Positions 1-9,514 of a DNA stretch of 64,000 nt are shown here, piece by piece. Made by a program: the position numbers and the translations under genes. The stretch's first letter is position 1; every line of letters begins with the position of its first letter. Under the pieces are notes generated by a model, which saw nothing but the letters and a program-made list of their open reading frames with translations, was not told the origin of the DNA and did no database searches. The stretch is taken from positions 1-64,000 of the forward strand of contig CBFHKZ010000006.1 in NCBI GenBank assembly GCA_965656545.1, read 5' to 3'. Origin of the DNA: UBA7446 sp965656545 (GTDB lineage: Bacteria; Bacteroidota; Bacteroidia; Flavobacteriales; Flavobacteriaceae).

Positions 1-227
1 TTATTATCCAAACGATTCATAAGGAAGATATAGGTAAAGATGATGATCACAAATCCAAAAATGGAACCTTGCTGTGCAAACCAAAACCCGAGTTTAAAAC
101 CGCCAATTTGAATCGTATTTAATTGTTTTACAAATAAGATCCCGCAGCCAAAAGAAACAATAAACCAAAGGGAGAGTAGTATGCTGATGTACTGGATATT
201 TTTTTTCCAGTAAGTGTTATTTTTCAT
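1..227 (-). CDS. DUF4212 family sodium:solute symporter small subunit (3' end outside window)
   Basis: The reading frame starts at the ATG at 227 and is still open at base 1, giving 75 residues. It shows two hydrophobic segments and the family pattern of this small subunit: an N-terminal YWKKN, WFIVSFGCGILF in the first membrane helix, GGFKLGFWFAQQGS between helices, and MNRLDN at the cut end. DUF4212 proteins (TIGR03647-type) are encoded beside a large VC_2705-type sodium:solute symporter, which would lie to the left of the window. The gene follows the sugar permease by 29 bases on the same strand, so the two may be co-transcribed. The substrate cannot be told from the sequence. Confidence 0.82.
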   Translation of the reverse strand, partial: MKNNTYWKKNIQYISILLSLWFIVSFGCGILFVKQLNTIQIGGFKLGFWFAQQGSIFGFVIIIFTYIFLMNRLDN

Positions 228-256
228 GTGTTGAAGTTAAAATATTTTTCTAAAAC

Positions 257-1555
257 TTATTTCTTAAGTCGTTGTCCCCATACGGCAAAAACAAAAATAA
301 TGGCATAACAGGGAATAAGGATATAATAACTCTCCTTTGCTGCCAGTGCCAATGCATCTGCAGCTTCAAGCCCCGAGTCGATAAGCGCTTCTTTTCCACT
401 ATCGACGAGTCGCCCGTATAATGGTGGAATGATGGCACCGCCCGAAATGGCCATGATAAGCAAGGCCGCAGCCGTTTTGGTGTGTTTGCCAAGACCGTCT
501 AACGTCAAGGGCCATACCGCAGGCCAAACCAGTGCATTGGCAATACCTAATGCTGCTACAAAAAGAACTGATGTAAATCCAGTAGTGCTAATGATACAAA
601 AGCTCAAAACAAGTCCAATCACAGCACTGATTTGCAAGGCCTTCGTTTGACTTAAATATTTTGGGATTAGCACAACGCCTAGTGCGTAAGTAGCCACCAT
701 CGCCATCAGCGTAAAGGTGGTAAAGAATTTGGCTTTTGCTGCCGATATGCCTAGAGCAAGCCCATAGGCGATAATGGTATCTCCGGCTATCACCTCAGCG
801 CCTACATATACAAAGAGGGTAAGCATCCCAAACCAAAGGTGTGGGTATTGAAAAATGGTTTTTTTACCTCCAGATTGCGTTTCTTCTTCAGCACTAGCTT
901 CCGCTTCCACGTGAGGAAGTGGCGCGCGGCGCATCAACAAGCCCAGCACAAATAAAACGGCTGCCATGACCATATAGGGCATAAAAACACTATCGGCCAT
1001 TTGGTCTAAAAGCCTTGCTTTTTCTTCAGAAGAAACTTGACTTATAACATTTTTGACCTCATCTATTCCATTTAAGAGAATAGCACCAAAAATAACAGAA
1101 CCTAGCGCGCCAGCAACCTTATTGGCTATTCCCATAATAGCAATGCGTTTTGCACCACTTTCAATGGGCCCCAAAATCGTTATATAGGGATTGGCAGCCG
1201 TTTGCAATACGGTCATCCCCGTTCCTTGAATAAATATACCCGCTAAAAACATCCAATAGGTTCTGGCTTCGGCTGCAGGAATAAATACCAAAGCACCAGC
1301 AGCCATAAGGAACAGTCCGATGGACATGCCTTTTCTGTAGCCTATTTTCCGCAATAAATAAGATGCTGGCAATGCCATAACCACAAAAGATATATAGGAA
1401 GCTGAGGCTACCAAATAAGACTGGGCTTCGGTTAACTCATTAATGGTTTTCATGAACGGGATCAATGCCCCGTTCACCCAAGTGATAAAGCCGAAAATAA
1501 AAAACAAGCCTGCGATAATGGCAATGGCTGTTTTATTGGATTGTGTTGATTTCAT
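257..1555 (-). CDS. Sugar MFS permease, FucP / glucose-galactose transporter family
   Basis: Inner-membrane proton-coupled sugar transporter of 432 residues, the usual length of the family. About twelve hydrophobic helices are visible. The FucP-family signatures are present: FFIFGFITWVNGALIPF in helix 1 and LQTAANPYITILGP in helix 4. The ATG start is supported by the conserved N-terminal helix beginning about 12 residues later. The likely substrate is a monosaccharide (fucose, glucose or galactose); sequence alone does not decide. It is followed after 29 bases by the DUF4212 gene. An imperfect inverted repeat lies just upstream. Confidence 0.9.
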   Translation of the reverse strand: MKSTQSNKTAIAIIAGLFFIFGFITWVNGALIPFMKTINELTEAQSYLVASASYISFVVMALPASYLLRKIGYRKGMSIGLFLMAAGALVFIPAAEARTYWMFLAGIFIQGTGMTVLQTAANPYITILGPIESGAKRIAIMGIANKVAGALGSVIFGAILLNGIDEVKNVISQVSSEEKARLLDQMADSVFMPYMVMAAVLFVLGLLMRRAPLPHVEAEASAEEETQSGGKKTIFQYPHLWFGMLTLFVYVGAEVIAGDTIIAYGLALGISAAKAKFFTTFTLMAMVATYALGVVLIPKYLSQTKALQISAVIGLVLSFCIISTTGFTSVLFVAALGIANALVWPAVWPLTLDGLGKHTKTAAALLIMAISGGAIIPPLYGRLVDSGKEALIDSGLEAADALALAAKESYYILIPCYAIIFVFAVWGQRLKK

Positions 1556-1583
1556 GTATTAAAAATAAGAAATTGTTGTTTTA

Positions 1584-1602
1584 GGTAATCTCGTATCATA
1601 CC
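1584..1602 (-). promoter_or_regulatory. Imperfect inverted repeat upstream of the sugar permease, possible operator
   Basis: The 19-base stretch begins GGTA and ends TACC, with a further short GTATxATAC symmetry in it, about 30 bases before the permease start codon. Such symmetry suits a dimeric repressor, but no regulator gene is adjacent and the repeat is short, so this is tentative. Confidence 0.25.
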
Positions 1603-2200
1603 AGAATTAATATAAAAAAAACAGTTAGCTAAACTATTCACCTACTATGTTTTTTTGATAAACTGTATGTAGCGAGGTCTTTAGCTCCAATACCACGCCT
1701 GCAAATTCCTTTTGGTTTTATAGCCTATGTTTGATATGGTGAGCTTAGGAGACCTAACATCCGTAGAAATGGAAATGCGGCTTTTAGGTTGTTAGTTATG
1801 CCCATAGCAGTTGTATTGAGATAAATGTTTGCGGCTGCCAATGGGCCGCCGTTATAAAAGACCCTGCATTTTACGACAAAGCTTTGCGCATTCCTAGTAA
1901 ATACCGAAAATAAAATAAGAAGAAAGCTTAAACGCGAGGAGTTGTTTTTTCAGTGCAAAAGCATCTTAATCAACTGTCAAAAAAACAATATTTAAATAAT
2001 GACGTTATGTGGAGACATGACTTAATATGCTTTTGAAAAAGTCAAATTAAAAAGTGTTTGGTTCTGAATCATTTTTCAGTCAAGTATATAAACAAAAAAT
2101 ATAGATTCCATTTTGTGGCTTGAATTTTGATATTAATGCTAAAAATTGCATTTCAAAAGTTAGTTAAATTTAAAATAATATTTCTGACTTATTTAAATTG

Positions 2201-2208
2201 TACATTTG
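2201..2208 (+). promoter_or_regulatory. Bacteroidota -7 promoter element (TACATTTG) for the giant adhesin
   Basis: TACATTTG fits the TAnnTTTG consensus of Bacteroidota housekeeping promoters and lies 22 bases before the ATG, predicting a leader of about 18 nt. The -33 region is AT-rich without a perfect TTTG. Confidence 0.6.
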
Positions 2209-2230
2209 TTAAATCATCTTTAAACACACA

Positions 2231-5200
2231 ATGGCTAAATTGAAGAAAATTTATTCATTCCTGGGGATTTTATTCCTATTTGCACTCACAACTCCTCAGT
2301 ATGTTCATGCGCAAGAAGATGACTTTACCATTACCCAAGTAGTTGTAAATGCGTGCATGAGCTATATAGAAATTTCTGTAAGCGTACCAAATGCCTCATA
2401 CCAATGGTATATAAATGACGGAACTGGCAACTTTGTTTTGCTGAACGGTCAGACATTTCGAACAATTAACAATATAGCGCCTGGTGAATACAGGGTTGTT
2501 GTTACGAACCAAGATACAGCTGAAGTAATATCAGGCGAATATGTATTAAGTGAGTCCTTTGACCTTGCTGCAAGAGATTTATTTTCTGGGCTTATCTGTA
2601 ATGATGATACAAACTCTGGAGCAATACTATTGTATTTTGACAACGGAACCAGTCCTTACTCATATGTACTTAATGATAGTAATGGCAACCCCGTAAGTAG
2701 TACAACCCCTCCTAACCCAGGAGACACAGCACAGGGCGAAACATTTATTCTATTTGAAAACTTAAGTATTGGGACATATAATTTTGAATGGGAGGATCTT
2801 TTTGGTTGCACTGGAACTAAAGAAGTTGTCATTGATGCCCCTATTGCCATTTCCGTAACCACATCCAAAGTAGACCCGATATGTTTCGGTGAGACAGGTA
2901 GCATTTCATTTTCAGTTAGCGGAGGTTGGGGTGCAGATTATAAATTTAAACTAACCAACAGCACCACAAACAACAATGTTGCATTAAGTAATTTCCCATC
3001 ACTGAATACATCAAACGGAGTCTATTATGATATTGGTAACGGTCAAAACATAAATTTACCCAACTTGGCAGCAGGCAGCTACCAATTAACATTTTTTGAT
3101 GAACCACTCAACAATATCTTCTTAGGCAATTTTGATTTTGATCCTACACGAACCACTTCGTGTATCATCAACTATGAGGTCATCATAGAAGAACCAGATG
3201 AATTGATTGTTCTCGATGAAGATGCTATTGTTAACGACGTTAGCTGTTTTGGGGCAGATAATGGAAACATACAAATAACGCCCACCGGTGGCACACCCCC
3301 ATACAATATTTCTTGGACCGCTTCCAATGGTGGCGGAATACCAACCGGTCAAGGAACGAGCAATACATTGACAAATCTATCTCCTGGAGACTATAGTGTA
3401 GCCATAACAGATGCTAACAACTGTGAATACAACAATACTTACACAATCACACAACCCAATCAACTTTTACTCAGCTACAGCACATCAACCGAAGTCTCTT
3501 GTAACGGCGGTGATGACGGTGTGATTGTTGTTGAAGTTATGGAAGGCACCCCGCCCTATTCCTTTAGTGTAAATGGTGTTAATATAACTCCCATAAAAAA
3601 TGGGGACTTGTATTCTTTTACAAACCTAACTGCAAGCACGTATGTAATTTCAGTAGAAGACGACAATCAATGCACGGCTGCACCGTCAGGAATTGTACAA
3701 ATTATAAATGAGCCTGATCCAATAAACATCACCATTAGTGATTTTGAATTAAACTGTTTTGGAGATTCTGACGGAGTAGTTTCAGGTACCATTACTGGTG
3801 GAACAGCTCCTTACATCGTTACAAATGATCAAACAGCTGAATCTCGAACCGTTTCATTTGATGGAGGAACATTTAACTTTTCATCGCTAGTTGCGGATAA
3901 CTATACGTTTAGTATTACAGATGCAGAAAGTAGTAGTGGTGGGGCTGGATGTACCGCTACAGCATCAGCAGATGTTACAGAACCTACCGAGCTTACGGCT
4001 ACGGCAAACATATTGAATAGTATTTGTTTTGAGTCTGACGATGGCGAAATTACTGTTGCCCCTAATGGTGGTACTGCTCCCTACACGTTTTCTTGGACGG
4101 CATCGGATGGAGGCATTGTTCCAACAGGTCAGGAAACATCTAGTGCGCTATCAGGATTACCCGCTGGCGACTACCAAGTTACGGTTGTAGACGATAATGG
4201 CTGTCCATTTATTGATACATATACGATTACTGAACCCACACAATTAAGCCTTGGAAGCACTTCTTTTGTTGATGTCTCTTGTAATGGCGGCAACGACGGG
4301 AGCCTTACAGCAGAAGTAAGTGGTGGTACGCCTGTTTATACTTTTTCTTTGAATGGCAACCCGATAACACCCAACAATATTAACGGCAATCTGTATAGCT
4401 TTACTGGGCTATCGGCTGCAGTCTATACACTCACCGTTACAGACACCAACAACTGTGCATCCATTGTAACAGAGGTTAATCAAATCATCTCTGAACCACA
4501 AGCCATCACTCATACCATCAGCGATTTTGCACTCGCCTGTTTTGATGACGCCGATGGCGTTATTGATGGAACTATCTCTGGTGGAACCGCACCATATACC
4601 ATTATTAATGACATTTCAGGAACATCTATAAATGTGAATACGGATGGCGGTAATTTTAGCTTTAGCGGACTTATTGCTGGAAACTATACCTTTTCCATAA
4701 CAGATGCCAATAGCGCCACAGGTGATGCTGGATGTGCTTCAACGGCCTCTGCCACAGTTACCCAACCCACACAGCTTACCGCAACGGCATCGTTAAGTAA
4801 TGTTACATGTTTTAACGATAGTGATGGGACTATATTATTGAACACAGCTGGAGGCACAGGCCCTTACTATTTTAACTGGACTACTTCAACTGGAACCATT
4901 CAAGCTGGTGAGGAAACAACTGCCTCATTAACTGGATTACCTCCAGGAATTTATGACGTTGCCATTTCCGATGACAACGGATGTGATATCAATCAGTCGT
5001 ATGAAATTACAGAACCAAACCCGCTACAAATAACCCCAACTGTTTCATCTTTTGATTCAGGATCAGGAAGTACCATCAACATCAGCTGTAATGGCAACAG
5101 TGATGGATTTATCAATATTACGCCAAGTGGCGGAACTGGGCCATTTACCTACCAATGGTCTGCATCAAACGGGGGTGTTGTTCCCGCTGGACAAACAGCA

Positions 5201-8200
5201 GACCAGAACCTAACCGGACTTATAGCTGGAGATTACACTTTGGCATTAACAGATGATAACAACTGCTCTACATCAGCAAGTTTTAGCTTAATAGCGCCTA
5301 GGATCCTTGATGGTACGGCTATCGTTACACAGGATAATCCGTGTTTTGATGGTTCATTAGGTGCCATTCAAACAACTATTGACAACAGTGGTTCTGTAGA
5401 CGGCATTACCTATACCTATGTGTTGACAGGTGCGAACATTCCTTCTGGATATACCGCTTCTGAAGCTACAACACAACTAACACAACAATTTGAGAATTTA
5501 CCTGCTGGCTCGTATACCGTAACTGTTACCGACGGAAACAATTGTAGTTTTACATCTGCAATACAAGCAATAGTACAGCCTAGCGCACCGATTACTGCAA
5601 CTGCAACAACAACTGATTTTAATGGTTTTAATATTAGTTGTTTTGGGGAAATAGACGCAGATTTAAGTATTTCTGTTAGTGGCGGAACACCATTTATTGA
5701 TGGTAGTGGAAATCCTTACTACACCTATCAATGGACTTCACCATCTGCATCTCCCATACCGGCAGGACAGGAGACTACAAATAGCCTTTCGGGAATAGGG
5801 GTTGGAAGATATCAAGTTGTTATTACAGACGGTACGGGCTCTTGTACTTTAACAGAGACCTACACCATTACCCAGCCCGACGATATTGTACTTACGGGTA
5901 CTACATCTAACTACAACGGCTTCGAAGTCTCTGGATTTGAGCTTGCTGACGGTAGCATTGATCTTACTGTACTGGGGGGTATTGACTCGCAAGTATATGA
6001 TTATTTATGGTCAACAGCCGACGGTGTCATACCAACAGGGCAAGAAACATTCGAAGACCCCAGCGGGCTTACCGCAGGTACGTATACTGTTGTCGTAACA
6101 GACGCTAACAGTTGTCCTGAAACCCTGTCCTTCACCCTTACCGAACCCAACGAACTAGTCGTATCTGAAGCCATTGCACAACATCAAAACGTAGACTGCT
6201 TTGGCGATAGCACAGGCGTCATTCAAATTGACATCACACAAGGATCGGTTGGACCCTATGACTATACCCTTAGTCTGGCAGGAGCTGTTGTTGAAACAAC
6301 CAATACCACTGCACTGATCTACCGATTTGAAAACCTTGCCGCTGGAGATTACAACGCTACCGTGACCGATGCAAATGGAACTGCGGTGGTGGTAACTAAT
6401 ATTATCATCAGTCAGCCGACAAGTGGGCTTGCTTTTACAAGTGAGACTGTGTCTGACTTTAACGGTTTTGGCATCAGTTGTTTTGGAGCAGATGATGGAA
6501 CCGTTTCGCTTGTTATTAGTGGTGGAACGCCACCATACACCTACAATTGGACCGCTTCAAATGGCACAGACTTGTCGACCATCAACAGTCCTGACTTAAA
6601 CGCTTTGGCGCCGGGTGATTACACGGTAGTGGTAACCGACAATACAGCTAATTGTGATATTAGTGCAACTTACAGCATTACACAACCAACCGATATGGTA
6701 CTCTCGGGTACTACATCTAACTACAACGGCTTTGAAGTCTCTGGATTTGAGCTTGCTGACGGTAGCATTGATCTTACTGTACTGGGGGGTATTGACTCGC
6801 AAGTATATGATTATTTATGGTCAACAGCCGACGGTGTCATACCAACAGGGCAAGAAACACTTGAAGACCCTAGCGGGCTTACCGCAGGTACGTATACTGT
6901 TGTCGTAACAGACGCTAATAGTTGTCCTGAAACCCTGTCCTTCACCCTTACCGAACCCAACGAACTAGTCGTGTCTGAAGCCATTGCACAACATCAAAAC
7001 GTAGACTGCTTTGGCGATAGCACGGGCGTCATTCAAATTGACATCACACAAGGATCGGTTGGACCCTATGACTATACCCTTAGCCTGGCAGGAGCTGTTG
7101 TTGAAACAACCAATACCACTGCACTGCTTTACCGATTTGAAAACCTTGCCGCTGGAGATTACAACGCAACGGTAACCGATGCAAATGGAACTGCGGTGGT
7201 GGTAACTAATATTATCATCAGTCAGCCGACGAGTACTTTTACTGCAAGCCTTAGTACTTCTTCATACACGGGACCTAATGGCACTTTTGAATTGAGTTGT
7301 TTTGGTAGCAGTGAGGGGATTATTGATGTTACCTTAAGTGGCGGAACACCCTTTGATGAAGGGCTTCCAACTGCTTATTACAACTACATCTTGACAAATA
7401 GTTCAGGAACTATTGTAACTACTGGTCAAGGCACAACAATTAATGAGACTAATCTGCTCGCGGACACATACACCTTAAATGCAACTGATGCAACTGGGAA
7501 TTGTGCTGTAAATGAAGTGATTGTCTTATCTGAGCCAAATGCGCTGAGCATTACTACTGATTTGTTCCAAGACATGAGTTGTTTCCAAGCAGATGATGGA
7601 GCGGTTAGTGTTAGTGTTACCGGAGGTTTAGGTAATTATACTTACAATTGGACAAAGGATGGAAACCCCTTTGCCACTACGGATGATTTAAGTGCATTAG
7701 ATGCAGGTCAATATGTGTTAGTGATTGAAGACACAGGAACCAACTCTTGCTCTATTTCCGAAACCTATGTGATTAGTGAACCTTTGGGCCTACAAGTTTC
7801 ACTTGACAGCACAACGGACATATTATGTAATGGAGCCAGTACTGGTGCTATAAACATCACTGTAAGTGGTGGTACGCCCTTTACCAGCGTTGCCGCAGAT
7901 TACCAGTTCAATTGGGTGCATGACTCAGGTACTACGTACATCACAGAGGATTTAGCGAATATCCCTGCAGGTACTTATAATCTCACAATTACGGACGCCA
8001 ACGGATGTTCAGAAACCCTTCAAGCGATTTTAACAGAACCAACAGCGGTGATATTTAACACCACAAAAACAGACATCAGTTGTTATGATTACGATGATGG
8101 AAGCATTACCATAAACCCAACAGGGGGTGTATTACCTTATCAACTTACATGGAGTGATTTAGGAAATGGTACGACAAGGACTAATTTGTCTCCAGGAACC

Positions 8201-9514
8201 TACACCGCTACGATAATAGATGGCAACAACTGTACACATACTGAGAATATTACGATTGTGGATGCGCCAATATTTGATATCATTGGGACCAAAACAGACA
8301 TCAGTTGTTTTGGCGCAAATGACGGGTCTATTGACCTTACCGTTATAGGAGGTGTAGCGCCGCTGGTGCTAAGTTGGAACGATGACCCCACTGCTGGCTT
8401 ACAACGAAACAATTTAGGTCCAGGTGTGTATGACGTTACCATAACAGGCGCCGATGGTTGTATACAAACAGAAACGTATGTTATAGACGAACCTCTTGGA
8501 ATTCAAGCATCGGGTGTAACGACAGATGCATTTGATTGTACTGATCCCAACAGTGGGGCGATAGATCTTACCGTTGCTGGAGGCACATTACCGCTACGCT
8601 TTTCATGGAACAATGGTGCAACAACAGAAGATTTAACCGCCATCCCAGCTGGAAACTATGCGGTTACGGTTACAGATGCGAATGGCTGCCAAATAACTGA
8701 GAATTTTACAATCATAAGACAAACACCACTAGCCGCTAGTGTTGTTAGTACTATTGAAGCAAACTGTACTACTAAGGACGTGGTTCAAGTAAACGAACTA
8801 TTTATTACAGGAGGATTCCCGCCACATACCATATCATGGTCCTATGGCAATGTGGACATCAGTGATCCGACCATTATGCGGACCAGCGTCAATGGAAATG
8901 CGGTTGCTACAATAACAGATAGTATCGGCTGTACAACATCCGTTATTGTTCCTGTTGACCTACTGTATTTAGGAGATGCAGATTTCAGCATGAATTCATC
9001 CTTTTATACGGACTTTAATATTTGGGCTATCAACGATGCCATTTCATTTACAAACACGTCAACAGCTGACCATCTGAGTTACAGCTGGGACTTTGGTGAC
9101 GGAAACACCTCGACAGACGAAAATCCAACACATGCTTATGTAAATGAAGGCACCTACCAAATAACGTTAACTGTAGGCTATGCTTACGATTGTTCCTACT
9201 CCGTTTCATATACCATAATTGTAGGACGCGGTTATGAAATTGAAATGCCCAATGCGTTTACGCCAAACAATGATGGTGTTAATGATACCTTTAGACCTGT
9301 ATACCTTGGCATGAAAGAAGTTAGGCTGGAGATATACGATACTTGGGGTGGACTGCTATATGTAGAAAGCAGTACGACAAATACATTCATAGGTTGGGAT
9401 GGAACTGTAAATGGAAAACCCATTGAGAATGGCAATTACATTTACCAACTCACAGCTACGGCGAGAAATGATTTAGCGATTCAACAATCAGGACCTTTCA
9501 CACTTATCAAATGA
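2231..9514 (+). CDS. Giant SprB-repeat adhesin with PKD domain and type B T9SS sorting domain
   Basis: Cell-surface protein of 2427 residues, probably exported by the type IX secretion system and anchored outside for adhesion or gliding. A signal peptide is visible (KKIYSFLGILFLFALTT, cleaved near VHA-QE). Some 23-24 SprB-type repeats of about 80-90 residues follow, each starting with a Cys-Phe/Asn-Gly motif such as SCFGADNG, then GGTPPY, PGDY and a closing TITxP. Near the C-terminus is a PKD domain (YSWDFGDGNTS). The last 90 residues are a gliding-type C-terminal domain (PNAFTPNNDGVNDTF, YDTWGGLLY, GWDG, PIENGNYIY), the signature of T9SS type B sorting. The repeats near residues 1218-1398 and 1488-1668 are almost identical at DNA level. 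The stop overlaps the next gene's ATG (ATGA), so it is translationally coupled to a PorP/SprF protein, as sprB is with sprF. It is SprB-like; orthology to SprB itself is not shown. Confidence 0.95.
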   Translation: MAKLKKIYSFLGILFLFALTTPQYVHAQEDDFTITQVVVNACMSYIEISVSVPNASYQWYINDGTGNFVLLNGQTFRTINNIAPGEYRVVVTNQDTAEVISGEYVLSESFDLAARDLFSGLICNDDTNSGAILLYFDNGTSPYSYVLNDSNGNPVSSTTPPNPGDTAQGETFILFENLSIGTYNFEWEDLFGCTGTKEVVIDAPIAISVTTSKVDPICFGETGSISFSVSGGWGADYKFKLTNSTTNNNVALSNFPSLNTSNGVYYDIGNGQNINLPNLAAGSYQLTFFDEPLNNIFLGNFDFDPTRTTSCIINYEVIIEEPDELIVLDEDAIVNDVSCFGADNGNIQITPTGGTPPYNISWTASNGGGIPTGQGTSNTLTNLSPGDYSVAITDANNCEYNNTYTITQPNQLLLSYSTSTEVSCNGGDDGVIVVEVMEGTPPYSFSVNGVNITPIKNGDLYSFTNLTASTYVISVEDDNQCTAAPSGIVQIINEPDPINITISDFELNCFGDSDGVVSGTITGGTAPYIVTNDQTAESRTVSFDGGTFNFSSLVADNYTFSITDAESSSGGAGCTATASADVTEPTELTATANILNSICFESDDGEITVAPNGGTAPYTFSWTASDGGIVPTGQETSSALSGLPAGDYQVTVVDDNGCPFIDTYTITEPTQLSLGSTSFVDVSCNGGNDGSLTAEVSGGTPVYTFSLNGNPITPNNINGNLYSFTGLSAAVYTLTVTDTNNCASIVTEVNQIISEPQAITHTISDFALACFDDADGVIDGTISGGTAPYTIINDISGTSINVNTDGGNFSFSGLIAGNYTFSITDANSATGDAGCASTASATVTQPTQLTATASLSNVTCFNDSDGTILLNTAGGTGPYYFNWTTSTGTIQAGEETTASLTGLPPGIYDVAISDDNGCDINQSYEITEPNPLQITPTVSSFDSGSGSTINISCNGNSDGFINITPSGGTGPFTYQWSASNGGVVPAGQTADQNLTGLIAGDYTLALTDDNNCSTSASFSLIAPRILDGTAIVTQDNPCFDGSLGAIQTTIDNSGSVDGITYTYVLTGANIPSGYTASEATTQLTQQFENLPAGSYTVTVTDGNNCSFTSAIQAIVQPSAPITATATTTDFNGFNISCFGEIDADLSISVSGGTPFIDGSGNPYYTYQWTSPSASPIPAGQETTNSLSGIGVGRYQVVITDGTGSCTLTETYTITQPDDIVLTGTTSNYNGFEVSGFELADGSIDLTVLGGIDSQVYDYLWSTADGVIPTGQETFEDPSGLTAGTYTVVVTDANSCPETLSFTLTEPNELVVSEAIAQHQNVDCFGDSTGVIQIDITQGSVGPYDYTLSLAGAVVETTNTTALIYRFENLAAGDYNATVTDANGTAVVVTNIIISQPTSGLAFTSETVSDFNGFGISCFGADDGTVSLVISGGTPPYTYNWTASNGTDLSTINSPDLNALAPGDYTVVVTDNTANCDISATYSITQPTDMVLSGTTSNYNGFEVSGFELADGSIDLTVLGGIDSQVYDYLWSTADGVIPTGQETLEDPSGLTAGTYTVVVTDANSCPETLSFTLTEPNELVVSEAIAQHQNVDCFGDSTGVIQIDITQGSVGPYDYTLSLAGAVVETTNTTALLYRFENLAAGDYNATVTDANGTAVVVTNIIISQPTSTFTASLSTSSYTGPNGTFELSCFGSSEGIIDVTLSGGTPFDEGLPTAYYNYILTNSSGTIVTTGQGTTINETNLLADTYTLNATDATGNCAVNEVIVLSEPNALSITTDLFQDMSCFQADDGAVSVSVTGGLGNYTYNWTKDGNPFATTDDLSALDAGQYVLVIEDTGTNSCSISETYVISEPLGLQVSLDSTTDILCNGASTGAINITVSGGTPFTSVAADYQFNWVHDSGTTYITEDLANIPAGTYNLTITDANGCSETLQAILTEPTAVIFNTTKTDISCYDYDDGSITINPTGGVLPYQLTWSDLGNGTTRTNLSPGTYTATIIDGNNCTHTENITIVDAPIFDIIGTKTDISCFGANDGSIDLTVIGGVAPLVLSWNDDPTAGLQRNNLGPGVYDVTITGADGCIQTETYVIDEPLGIQASGVTTDAFDCTDPNSGAIDLTVAGGTLPLRFSWNNGATTEDLTAIPAGNYAVTVTDANGCQITENFTIIRQTPLAASVVSTIEANCTTKDVVQVNELFITGGFPPHTISWSYGNVDISDPTIMRTSVNGNAVATITDSIGCTTSVIVPVDLLYLGDADFSMNSSFYTDFNIWAINDAISFTNTSTADHLSYSWDFGDGNTSTDENPTHAYVNEGTYQITLTVGYAYDCSYSVSYTIIVGRGYEIEMPNAFTPNNDGVNDTFRPVYLGMKEVRLEIYDTWGGLLYVESSTTNTFIGWDGTVNGKPIENGNYIYQLTATARNDLAIQQSGPFTLIK
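5881..6420 (+). repeat. First copy of a 540-bp near-identical duplication inside the adhesin gene
   Basis: This stretch matches 6691-7230 with an offset of exactly 810 bases. By eye there are about 16 mismatches, mostly at third codon positions. It encodes two SprB repeats, the first of which has lost its usual cysteine (SGFELADG instead of SCFG). The shared loss shows the copies come from one event. Confidence 0.93.
6691..7230 (+). repeat. Second copy of the 540-bp duplication inside the adhesin gene
   Basis: Partner of 5881-6420, in frame (810 bases = 270 codons). Copies are separated by one unrelated SprB repeat, so the duplicated unit was probably three repeats of which the third has diverged or been replaced. 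Confidence 0.93.

Larger units (their letters stand above)
1556..2230. other. Non-coding stretch between sugar permease and adhesin
   Basis: No complete gene is visible in these 675 bases. On the minus strand (roughly 1740-1865) about 43 codons are open without a plausible start (including NGGPLAAANIYL and FPFLRMLGLLSSPYQT), and a neighbouring frame reads IKPKGICRRGIGAKDLATY. This could be a decayed gene or chance. The last 200 bases are very AT-rich and end in the adhesin promoter. Confidence 0.5.

Noticed and set aside
5886..6908. Two similar plus-strand frames of 70 and 84 codons (5886-6098 and 6654-6908) that look like a duplicated small gene
   Set aside because: They are out-of-frame shadows of the 540-bp duplication inside the adhesin; their similarity comes from the DNA repeat.
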